Part shown: positions 1-5,436 of the stretch, one piece after another
Layout of the letters: each line of letters starts with the position of its first letter
How positions within the stretch are numbered: the stretch's first letter is position 1
DNA from: Chromobacteriaceae bacterium
GTDB taxonomy: Bacteria > Pseudomonadota > Gammaproteobacteria > Burkholderiales > Aquaspirillaceae
Assembly: GCA_030151505.1 (NCBI GenBank)
Contig: JASLDQ010000014.1
Span: 1-8,006, forward strand
Direction of reading: 5' to 3'
DNA: 8,006 nucleotides
Notes under the pieces: model-generated
Database searches by the model: none
The model's input: only the letters and a program-made list of their open reading frames with translations
Told to the model about the DNA's origin: nothing
Program-made: the position numbers and the translations under genes

Positions 1-483
1 TGGGGCGGGCCGCCCTGGCTGGAGTCCGCCCGCCGGATGTGGGATGCGGCGCAGTTCCGCTGGGGGCACTGGGTTGTCGGCTTCGGTACCGAGCGCCAGA
101 CCCGGCTGCTGGGATGGCTAGACCTGAGCCCGCGTCCGGCGATGCTGACCGCGCTGCTGGCGCTGGCGGTCGGGGTGGTCCTGCTGTTCTGGGGATGGCG
201 CTGGCGGCGGGAAACGCTGCGGCTGCGCGATCCGCTCACCGCCGCGTGGCGGCGCGTCGAGCGGCGGCTTGCCGCGGTGGGGCTGGTGCGTCGGCGGGCC
301 GAGGGGCCGCTCGACTACGCCGCGCGGGTGGGGCGCATCCGGCCCGAGCTGAAAGCCGCCGTGACCGAGCTGGCACAGGATTATGCCGTCTTGCGCTATG
401 GCCGGCCCGGCGGCGACCGCATCCTGCGCTTGCGCCGGTTCGAGGAAGCTGCCCGGCGTTTCCGGGTGCCTTCGTCCCGCTAG
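1..483 (+). CDS. tgpA: TgpA-like transglutaminase, C-terminal part (5' end outside window)
   Basis: This is the last 160 codons of a gene that begins upstream of the window; the frame is open from base 1 to the TAG at 481-483. The visible fragment begins in the segment that follows the transglutaminase core, with the WGHWVVGFGTERQ stretch typical of TgpA/DUF3488 proteins. One hydrophobic membrane helix follows (fragment residues about 48-67), then a basic cytoplasmic tail. That tail has the DUF4129 pattern: GPLDYAARV, then an LA-x-x-Y-x-x-LRYG motif near the end. TgpA of Pseudomonas is an inner-membrane protein with a periplasmic transglutaminase domain; its substrate is not well defined. The ATG at 37 is internal and not a real start. 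Family assignment is fairly sure; the gene symbol is by homology only, because the catalytic Cys-His-Asp region lies outside the window. Confidence 0.82.
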   Translation, partial: WGGPPWLESARRMWDAAQFRWGHWVVGFGTERQTRLLGWLDLSPRPAMLTALLALAVGVVLLFWGWRWRRETLRLRDPLTAAWRRVERRLAAVGLVRRRAEGPLDYAARVGRIRPELKAAVTELAQDYAVLRYGRPGGDRILRLRRFEEAARRFRVPSSR

Positions 484-531
484 GATTGTCGGCAATCCAG
501 ACGGACGGCCCGGGGTTGCCACTGGCAGTCC

Positions 532-565
532 GACCGGATGCCGGTCCGGTATTTTTATGCTTTTT
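532..565 (+). terminator. Probable Rho-independent terminator after the transglutaminase gene
   Basis: A 6-bp GACCGG/CCGGTC stem (532-537 with 541-546) has a 3-nt loop and could be extended by two more G-C pairs across a bulge. T-rich runs follow at 552-556 and 561-565. It lies about 50 nt past the stop codon and would separate the transglutaminase transcript from the sensory pair downstream. A smaller hairpin at 483-498 has no T-run. Confidence 0.55.
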
Positions 566-615
566 GCGCTTTTGTTGACTGAGCTGGATGCCGGCGTTTT
601 TTTGCCTGTGACAAA

Positions 616-633
616 GTTAGGGTAAACCCTGAC
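616..633. promoter_or_regulatory. 18-bp near-palindrome upstream of the sensory operon
   Basis: GTTAGGGT and ACCCTGAC flank a central AA, so 7 of the 8 arm positions are complementary; the one exception is T618 opposite G631. It lies about 30 nt before the chosen start codon, where an operator would be expected. It does not match the FNR consensus. It overlaps a weak FliA-type promoter candidate (612-638). No regulator can be assigned, and a chance origin is possible. Confidence 0.3.
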
Positions 634-648
634 AATGCCTGTTTTTTT

Positions 649-653
649 GAGGA
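649..653 (+). promoter_or_regulatory. Ribosome binding site fixing the start of the MCP-like gene
   Basis: GAGGA lies 8 nt before the ATG at 662. The upstream in-frame ATG at 635 has only an AGGG about 12 nt away, inside the near-palindrome, so 662 is the preferred start. Confidence 0.6.
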
Positions 654-661
654 CCAGCGCC

Positions 662-1261
662 ATGACCCTGAGGCAACTGGCCGAGCGGCTGCACGCTTTC
701 GTCGCCATCAACGAAGACATCCGGAAAGTCTCGCTGATGGCGTTCGAGATCAACCTGATGGGGCTGAACGCGCTGTTGCTGTCGAGCCGGAGCGGCTCCG
801 CGGCACAGGGATTCGGCGTGGCGTCGGGCGAGCTGAGCCATCTGGCCGTGCAGCTGGCGCAGCAGATGGACGACGTGCAGGCGCTCAGCCATTCCTTGGT
901 CGATGCGCTGACCCAGCAGATCAAGCTGCGCCGTTATGGCGGCCTGCTCGCGCAGATGATGGAAGAAGAGGCCGCGACCGAACGGGCGCTGGGCCATATC
1001 CGCAGCGGGATGCAAGAGCGCAACCGCCAGCTTGCTGCCCGTTGCGGCAGTCTGCGGGGCGAGGTGGAGGCATCGATCCGGAAGTCGTGCAAGGATTGCG
1101 CCTACGGACTTGCGCTGGCCCGGGCCGCGCGCATCGAGGCGGCCTGGTCGGGCGCGGCCGAGGCCATGCTGGGGCAGGTCGCCGACCAATTTCAGGGGCA
1201 TATCGAGAGCATCACCCCGCTGCTGAACAAAATCCTCAGCAGCCCGGCTCTCACGGAATGA
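662..1261 (+). CDS. Small soluble protein with a chemoreceptor (MCP) signalling tip
   Basis: The product is 199 residues, with no signal peptide, membrane helix, HAMP or ligand-binding domain. Residues 28-62 align without gaps to the hairpin tip of MCPs, with an offset of 345 to E. coli Tsr: FEINLMGLN matches Tsr FQTNILALN, and QGFGVASGEL matches RGFAVVAGEV. F28, N31, N36, R43 and V53 correspond to Tsr F373, N376, N381, R388 and V398. Tsr E385, which contacts R388 in receptor trimers, is Leu40 here. Only about 27 residues precede the tip, but about 135 mostly helical, Gln/Glu/Arg-rich residues follow, so a full antiparallel receptor stalk cannot form. C128 and a C143-x-x-C146 motif lie in the C-terminal part. 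The next gene, for a diiron oxygen-sensor-type protein, starts 4 nt downstream. I infer that this protein relays that partner's state to CheA/CheW or to other receptors. The MCP relationship is likely; the role is unproven. Confidence 0.78.
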   Translation: MTLRQLAERLHAFVAINEDIRKVSLMAFEINLMGLNALLLSSRSGSAAQGFGVASGELSHLAVQLAQQMDDVQALSHSLVDALTQQIKLRRYGGLLAQMMEEEAATERALGHIRSGMQERNRQLAARCGSLRGEVEASIRKSCKDCAYGLALARAARIEAAWSGAAEAMLGQVADQFQGHIESITPLLNKILSSPALTE

Positions 1262-1265
1262 GATC

Positions 1266-2006
1266 ATGAAAGAAGCCAAAACAATCTACGAGCACGGCGA
1301 CCACCGCTGGATCGCCATCGCGCGCGACCCCAAACGCCCCAATCACCTGATCGACACCAACGAGTACCTGATCGTGCACGGCAAGGAAGCCCTTCTGACC
1401 GATCCGGGCGGCATCGAAATCTTTCCGGCAGTGTTCGCCGCCATTACCCGTGACTTCGACCCGCGCGCCATCACGGCGCTATTCGCCTCGCATCAGGACC
1501 CGGACATCATCTCGTCGCTGCAACTGTGGCTGGAGTTCAACCCCGCGCTGCGCTGCCACATCAGCTGGCTGTGGAGCAGTTTCGTCCCGCACTTCGGCGG
1601 CGACGCCAACACGCTGATCCCGCTGCCGGATGATCCCAGTCCGATCAACGTGGGCGGCCTGACGCTGACCACCGTGCCGGCGCACTATCTGCATTCGTCC
1701 GGCAACCACAATCTCTACGACCCCAAGGCGCGCATCCTGTTTTCCGGCGACGTGGGCGCCGCCCTGCTGCCGGCCGATACCGACCGTCTCTATGTGGAGG
1801 ATTTCGACGTGCATATCCGCCATGCCGAAGGCTTCCACCGCCGCTGGATGGGCTCGAACGAGGCCAAGCGCGACTGGTGCGAGCGGGTGGCCCGGCTGGA
1901 TATCGACATGATGTGCCCGCAGCATGGGGCCATCTACCGTGGCGACGACGTGATGCGCTTCATCAACTGGTTCGATGAGCTGGAAGTCGGCGTCCTGCGC
2001 CGCTGA
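1266..2006 (+). CDS. ODP-type diiron protein (stand-alone flavodiiron beta-lactamase-fold domain)
   Basis: The 246-residue protein is a single metallo-beta-lactamase-fold domain of the flavodiiron class without the flavodoxin domain. The ligand set is H76-x-D78-x-D80, H143 (in LHSSGN), D162 (in SGD) and H220 (in PQHG). The spacings 76-78-80-143-162 equal those of the flavodiiron proteins (79-81-83-146-165 in Moorella FprA), except that the usual Glu is Asp78. Proteins of this form are known from Treponema denticola as ODP, an Fe(II)/oxygen sensor encoded beside a cytoplasmic chemoreceptor. Here too the partner is the MCP-tip gene, whose stop is 4 nt upstream; GGA at 1255-1257 within that gene's end can serve as the ribosome binding site, so translation is probably coupled. 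An MBL-fold hydrolase with another metal is the alternative, but the HxDxD pattern and SSGN motif favour an oxygen-binding diiron site. An O2 reductase role is unlikely without a flavin domain or other visible electron donor. Confidence 0.85.
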   Translation: MKEAKTIYEHGDHRWIAIARDPKRPNHLIDTNEYLIVHGKEALLTDPGGIEIFPAVFAAITRDFDPRAITALFASHQDPDIISSLQLWLEFNPALRCHISWLWSSFVPHFGGDANTLIPLPDDPSPINVGGLTLTTVPAHYLHSSGNHNLYDPKARILFSGDVGAALLPADTDRLYVEDFDVHIRHAEGFHRRWMGSNEAKRDWCERVARLDIDMMCPQHGAIYRGDDVMRFINWFDELEVGVLRR

Positions 2007-2105
2007 TATTCCGTTCGGGCCGGGTGCGTTTGCCTGGCATGATCCCTTCATCTGGCTACACTGGAATCAGGGAGCGCGCCGGGCATTCCGGCGTTGCCGA
2101 TCGGT

Positions 2106-2111
2106 GAGGGG
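2106..2111 (+). promoter_or_regulatory. Ribosome binding site fixing the start of the Tpx-like gene
   Basis: GAGGGG lies 9 nt before the ATG at 2121. The frame is open further upstream to an ATG at 2094, but that start would place this purine run inside the coding region. Confidence 0.6.
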
Positions 2112-2120
2112 AAAACCAGC

Positions 2121-2663
2121 ATGAATCTGTGGACTTTGCGTTGCCGCGATGACGAGGTGCATGTCGCGGGTGATTTGCCGCACGTCGGCCACCTGCTGCC
2201 CAGTTTCATGTTGGTCGATCCTCATCTGAACGACTGTTCGCTGGAATCCCTGCACGACCGGACGAAGGCGATCATGACGGTGATGTCGGTGGACCTGAGT
2301 GACGGCGTGCGGCTGGTGGAAGAGGCAAGAGCCGCGCTGGCCGGGCGCGGGGTGGCACTGGTGGTGGTGTCGGCCGATTCGCCGCTGGCCCATCGCCGCG
2401 TCGCGGCGGAACGCGGCTGGGACGGCGTCCTGCTGTTGTCCACCTTGCGCGGTCGGGATTTCCACAAGGACTACGGCGTGCTGATCGCCGAGCACCCGTT
2501 TGCCGGCTTCACCGCACCGGCGCTGGTGCTGGCGGATTTCACCGACACCGTGCTGGCCGTCGAGCGGCTGCCGGACACCGCCACCAGCTTTGACTGGCCG
2601 CGCATGGTCGAGGTGCTGGGACGGCGGATTCGCGTGCCCGGCGAGTTGGGCGCGGTGCGGTAA
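2121..2663 (+). CDS. Thiol peroxidase (Tpx) homologue lacking the active-site residues
   Basis: The 180-residue protein aligns along its whole length with atypical 2-Cys peroxiredoxin Tpx (168 residues in E. coli). Matching stretches are VHVAGDLPHVG near the N-terminus, VVSADSPLAHRR, LLLSTLRGRDFHKDYGV, the IAEHPFAGFTAPALVLAD block and a C-terminal MVEVL. The catalytic loop PS-x-D-T-G-V-C of Tpx reads MSVDLSDG here. Catalytic Thr58 becomes Leu59, peroxidatic Cys61 becomes Gly62, resolving Cys95 (RFC) becomes Ala95 (RVA), and the conserved Arg133 becomes Pro133. The only cysteines are C8 and C39, neither at a catalytic position. A peroxidase reaction by the known mechanism is therefore not possible. 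The reading frame is intact, has a good ribosome binding site and ends before a strong terminator, so it is a maintained paralogue rather than debris. A sensing, binding or scaffold role beside the ODP pair is an inference. It may be transcribed on its own or from the upstream pair, since no terminator is evident in the 114-nt gap. Confidence 0.83.
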   Translation: MNLWTLRCRDDEVHVAGDLPHVGHLLPSFMLVDPHLNDCSLESLHDRTKAIMTVMSVDLSDGVRLVEEARAALAGRGVALVVVSADSPLAHRRVAAERGWDGVLLLSTLRGRDFHKDYGVLIAEHPFAGFTAPALVLADFTDTVLAVERLPDTATSFDWPRMVEVLGRRIRVPGELGAVR

Positions 2664-2715
2664 ACCACTCGGCTTCGCCGTTCCGACTAGCTTGATCGTC
2701 CATGGCATCGTCAAC

Positions 2716-2748
2716 ACGCCGCCCGCGACAACCGCCGGCGGCGTTTTT
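2716..2748 (+). terminator. Rho-independent terminator of the sensory gene cluster
   Basis: A perfect 7-bp CGCCGCC/GGCGGCG stem (2717-2723 with 2737-2743) is extended by A2716-T2744. It has a 13-nt loop and runs directly into TTTTT at 2744-2748. It lies 53 nt past the stop of the Tpx-like gene. Confidence 0.8.
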
Positions 2749-2940
2749 GCATCCCGGCCTTTACTGTGAATCCCATTGTTTTTAGTGGCGACTCGCTGGA
2801 TAGCCATACAGTTCGCGCAGATCTACGCGATTGACGCATATCGGTCAGCGCTACTCGTTTGAGCGGTAGCGTAATCCACGAGACGGGAGATGGCGGCTGC
2901 CGGCACATCCCATACCACCGACTCCGTGCGGCGCAAGGAT

Positions 2941-2964
2941 CGTCAGCCGGTTACCGGGGTGACG
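2941..2964. repeat. Hairpin-forming inverted repeat in the intergenic stretch
   Basis: CGTCA (2941-2945) pairs with TGACG (2960-2964). Inside it CCGG (2947-2950) pairs with CCGG (2954-2957) around a TTA loop, with only a G/GG internal bulge. No T-run follows on either strand, so it is not a simple terminator. Confidence 0.45.
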
Positions 2965-3087
2965 AACGCCTACAGTGATGTGGAGTCGCTTTTATCGTCA
3001 GGAATTCACACGAGGCGGCCTGACCGGTGCGGCAGGATTTGGGGCGGTTGACGTTACGTCGAGCGGGAGAGCGGTGAAACGGAAACC

Positions 3088-3118
3088 GGCCGGCGCGAAT
3101 CCTTCGGACTGGCCGGCC
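3088..3118 (-). terminator. Possible terminator downstream of gpsA
   Basis: A GGCCGGC/GCCGGCC stem (3088-3094 with 3112-3118) encloses a smaller AGTCC-GAA-GGATT hairpin on the minus strand, just after the gpsA stop. The following minus-strand sequence has only short T-runs (GGTTTCCGTTTC), so this is a weak intrinsic terminator at best. Confidence 0.4.
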
Positions 3119-3125
3119 CGGTAGG

Positions 3126-4163
3126 TCAGGAAGGATCGGCGATGCCTTCCAGCAGGATCGGCACTTCGCTTTTCGGGCTGCGCCCCAGCAGACCTTCCAC
3201 CGCATCGAGCGGCGACTGGTTGTGGAACAGCATATTGCACACGGCGGCGGTAATCGGCATGTCGACCCCGAGCCGTTCCGCCAGTTGCAGCACCTCGCGC
3301 GCGGCCGGCACGCCTTCGGCCACGTGGCCGAGCTCGGTCAGGATGGTGGCGAGTGGCTTGCCTTGTGCCAGCAGCAAGCCGACCTTGCGGTTGCGCGACA
3401 AGTCTCCGGTGCAGGTCAGCACCAAGTCCCCCAGGCCGGCCAGTCCCATCATGGTGGACGGTCGGCCGCCCAGTGCGGCGGCCAGCCGCGACATTTCGGC
3501 CAGCCCGCGGGTGATGAGCGCCGCGCGGGCGTTGTGGCCGAAGGCCAGACCGTCGGCCACGCCGGCGGCGATCGCCATCACGTTCTTGACCGCGCCGCCA
3601 ACCTCGACGCCGGCCAGATCATCGTTGGCGTAGATGCGCAGGCGCGGGCTGTGCAGGCGGGCGGCGGTGGCCACGGCGAAATCGTTGTCCTGCGCCGCCA
3701 GCGTGATGGCCGCGGGTAGGTCCTGCGCCACTTCGCGGGCGAAGCTCGGGCCCGACAGCGCGCCCAGCCGGCTGGCCTCGGGCAGCTCTTCTGACGCGAT
3801 CTGGTGCGGCAGCAGGCCGGTGCCGGCCTCGAAGCCCTTGCTGACCCACAGGATGGGCGGCAGAGTCGGGCTGCAGTCGCGGATGGCGGCAAAGGTGGTG
3901 CGCAGGCCGGAGAGCGGGGTGGCGACGATCAGGAGATCGGCCTGGCGCACGGTCTGCACCAGATCGGCCGACAGCTCCAGCGCGGCGGGAAAGGGGCAGT
4001 CGGGCAGGTAGCGCGTGTTGGCGCGCTGCTCCGCCATCTGCGTCACCTGCGCCGCGTCGCGCGCCCACAGCCGGACCTGATGGCGGTGGGCGAAGGAAAT
4101 CGCCAGCGCCGTGCCCCAGGCACCGGCGCCGAGCACGGCGATCTTGAGTCGGCTCTGTTTCAT
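3126..4163 (-). CDS. gpsA: Glycerol-3-phosphate dehydrogenase [NAD(P)+]
   Basis: GpsA reduces dihydroxyacetone phosphate to sn-glycerol 3-phosphate, the backbone precursor for phospholipid synthesis, in the cytoplasm. The 345-residue product has the N-terminal dinucleotide-binding motif G12-A-G14-A-W-G17 and the VATPLSGLR segment (80-88). It also has VSKGFE with K109, the SGPSFAREV motif (137-145), the catalytic-domain GGAVKNV with K193, and [12 protein letters not shown] (209-220). Length and motifs are normal for the family. The ATG is at 4163-4161 and shares one base with the stop of the SH3 gene (TGATG), so translation is probably coupled. A longer open frame upstream to 4421 runs over the SH3 gene and is not used. 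It is the last gene of the grxC-secB string, an order familiar in betaproteobacteria. Confidence 0.97.
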   Translation of the reverse strand: MKQSRLKIAVLGAGAWGTALAISFAHRHQVRLWARDAAQVTQMAEQRANTRYLPDCPFPAALELSADLVQTVRQADLLIVATPLSGLRTTFAAIRDCSPTLPPILWVSKGFEAGTGLLPHQIASEELPEASRLGALSGPSFAREVAQDLPAAITLAAQDNDFAVATAARLHSPRLRIYANDDLAGVEVGGAVKNVMAIAAGVADGLAFGHNARAALITRGLAEMSRLAAALGGRPSTMMGLAGLGDLVLTCTGDLSRNRKVGLLLAQGKPLATILTELGHVAEGVPAAREVLQLAERLGVDMPITAAVCNMLFHNQSPLDAVEGLLGRSPKSEVPILLEGIADPS

Positions 4164-4606
4164 CACAATCCCCACAAGGCCGAGATCGGCGCATAGCCGG
4201 ACTGGTTGTCGCGGTGCTTGAGCTTGACCCAGCCGGACTTCGGCGGTTCCAGCAGTTCCAGCACCACGTCCTTGTCGGCGCGGAACACCAAGGCGCTGCC
4301 GGCGGACGGCTCGGCACGCACGTCGACCGCCGCCGCCGTGACGACCACGGTGCGTTGCGGCGACAACGAGGCGTACTGCACCCAGGCGATCCCGCCGGAC
4401 GCGTCGCGCACGCGCGCCCACTCGTTCTGGCGGCTCATCACCTCGACCGGATAGTAGCGGCTCACCACGAACAGCTTTTTGGCCGCGAGGCTGGGCGATT
4501 CGTACAGCGCCACGCCGGTTTCCTTGACCGAACGGAACTCGAGCGCGCTGGCGCCGGCCGACAGCGCCAGCAGGGCCACGGCCAGCAGGAGCGACTTAGG
4601 CTTCAT
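4163..4606 (-). CDS. Exported bacterial SH3-domain protein
   Basis: The product is 147 residues. Residues 1-21 form a clear Sec signal peptide (KPK, then a Leu/Ala core, cleavage after ASA), so the protein is periplasmic. The mature part is two bacterial SH3-like repeats, at about 25-82 (from [13 protein letters not shown] to [11 protein letters not shown]) and about 87-147 (from [13 protein letters not shown] to [12 protein letters not shown]). Each has the R/Y-x-x-P entry and the W-V/W-x-K strand usual for SH3_3/SH3_4 domains. Such domains commonly bind peptidoglycan or protein partners; no enzyme domain is present. The start lies 11 nt inside secB and the stop overlaps the gpsA start by 1 nt, so it sits within the operon. 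The ribosome binding site is weak (GAAAG), consistent with coupling to secB translation. The specific role is unknown. Confidence 0.85.
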   Translation of the reverse strand: MKPKSLLLAVALLALSAGASALEFRSVKETGVALYESPSLAAKKLFVVSRYYPVEVMSRQNEWARVRDASGGIAWVQYASLSPQRTVVVTAAAVDVRAEPSAGSALVFRADKDVVLELLEPPKSGWVKLKHRDNQSGYAPISALWGL

Positions 4607-5045
4607 TGCTTTCGGCCTGGGCGGCGTTTTGGGCGTACAGGGCGTCGAAGTTGATCGGCGACAGGATCACCGGCGGGAAGCCGGCGCGGTTGACCACGTC
4701 CGACACGGTTTCGCGCGCGTAGGGGAACAGGATGTTCGGGCAGGCCACGCCGAGGATCGGGTCGATGTCTTCCGGCGCGAGGTTGCGGATCTGGAAAATG
4801 CCGGCCTGGGTGGCTTCGACCAGGAACATGGTCTTGTCTTCCAGTTTGGCGGTGACGGTCACGGTGATGGAGGCCTCGAAGATGCCGTCTTCGAGCTGCT
4901 GCGCGCCGGTGGCGAGCTGCATGTCGATGTCGGGCTGGGCGCGTTCGAGGTAGACCTGCGGGGCATGCGGGATCTCAAGCGACAGATCCTTGACGTAGAT
5001 TTTTTCGATGGAAAAGACGGGTTGCAGATCTTGTTGTTCGCTCAT
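4596..5045 (-). CDS. secB: Protein-export chaperone SecB
   Basis: SecB is a tetrameric cytoplasmic chaperone that keeps preproteins unfolded and hands them to SecA. The 149-residue product has the typical N-terminal block ([18 protein letters not shown]), the central [21 protein letters not shown] and the FQIRNL segment. The conserved stretch [12 protein letters not shown] leads into [12 protein letters not shown] and [10 protein letters not shown], followed by a short acidic/Ala tail. Length is close to that of most proteobacterial SecB proteins. It lies between grxC (136 nt upstream) and the SH3 gene (11-nt overlap), in the grxC-secB-gpsA arrangement. The Shine-Dalgarno match before ATG 5045-5043 is modest (GAAAG). 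The SH3 protein encoded next carries a Sec signal, but so do many proteins, so that proximity is not evidence of a specific link. Confidence 0.97.
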   Translation of the reverse strand: MSEQQDLQPVFSIEKIYVKDLSLEIPHAPQVYLERAQPDIDMQLATGAQQLEDGIFEASITVTVTAKLEDKTMFLVEATQAGIFQIRNLAPEDIDPILGVACPNILFPYARETVSDVVNRAGFPPVILSPINFDALYAQNAAQAESNEA

Positions 5046-5181
5046 CGTGTCGCTTTCGCAGTAGAAATGGTGGGAAAAAACATCGCGCCGAATCTTCGCA
5101 TGAATCGGCCGGGCTTGCCACGCGGCGGCGGTCGTTCCTCAGGCCGGGGCAAATGCGCAATCCGTTACCAGCGGCGGGGTT

Positions 5182-5436
5182 TCAGCTCAGCAGCATGTCC
5201 AACTTGCCGGCGTTGTTGAGCGCGGCCAGATCGTCGTAGCCGCCGATATGGGTGTCGCCGATGAAAATCTGCGGCACGGTGCGGCGGCCGGTGCGCTCCA
5301 TCATCGTCTGGCGGGCGGCCGGGTCGAGGTCGACCCGAATCTTGTCGATGGCCGTCACGCCTTTTTGCTGCAGCAGGAGCTCGGCCCGCTGGCAGAAGGG
5401 GCAGACGGCGGTGGTGTACATGGTGACGGTGTTCAT
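5182..5436 (-). CDS. grxC: Glutaredoxin 3 (dithiol glutaredoxin)
   Basis: This is a small cytoplasmic thiol-disulfide oxidoreductase that uses glutathione. The 84-residue product carries the dithiol active site C12-P-F-C15, the cis-proline TVPQIFI motif (53-59) and the glutathione-binding GGYDDL segment (65-70). These mark it as the GrxA/GrxC class rather than the monothiol class. Length equals that of typical GrxC (82-88 residues). The start ATG at 5436-5434 overlaps the stop of the preceding unknown exported-protein gene as ATGA, so the two are likely co-translated. A much longer open frame upstream in this reading frame (to 6105) is antisense-like noise across the neighbouring gene. secB follows after 136 nt. 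Confidence 0.96.
   Translation of the reverse strand: MNTVTMYTTAVCPFCQRAELLLQQKGVTAIDKIRVDLDPAARQTMMERTGRRTVPQIFIGDTHIGGYDDLAALNNAGKLDMLLS

Larger units (their letters stand above)
2749..3125. other. Gene-free stretch between converging gene sets, with several hairpins
   Basis: I recognise no protein here in any frame. The longest potential frames are short, lack a ribosome binding site or run antisense into gpsA. It contains an inverted repeat TGTGAATCCC (2765-2774) and GGAATTCACA (3001-3010), a bulged hairpin at 2849-2871 and a clean hairpin at 2941-2964. The composition looks somewhat less GC-rich than its surroundings. It could be a decayed mobile element, an sRNA locus or plain spacer; nothing seen here decides between these. 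Confidence 0.5.

Noticed and set aside
575..604. TTGACT as a sigma-70 -35 box for the MCP-like gene
   Set aside because: At 16-18 nt downstream there is only a T-run and no TATAAT-like hexamer.
118..924. Long minus-strand open frame (268 codons) across the transglutaminase and MCP-like genes
   Set aside because: It is antisense to two well-supported genes, crosses the terminator, and its translation is Pro/Arg/Gln-rich with no family likeness.
2030..2062. Promoter for the Tpx-like gene (TTGCCT at 2030-2035 and TACACT at 2057-2062)
   Set aside because: The 21-nt spacing is too long, and the alternative -35 (TGGCAT at 2035-2040) is poor; a sigma-54 reading also fails at the GC element.
2067..2807. 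246-codon minus-strand open frame over the Tpx-like gene
   Set aside because: Its translation is rich in His, Gln and Arg, typical of antisense frames in high-GC DNA; the opposite strand carries a clear Tpx homologue with a ribosome binding site.
2766..2834. Short + strand frame starting at GTG 2766
   Set aside because: It has 22 codons, no ribosome binding site and no recognisable sequence.
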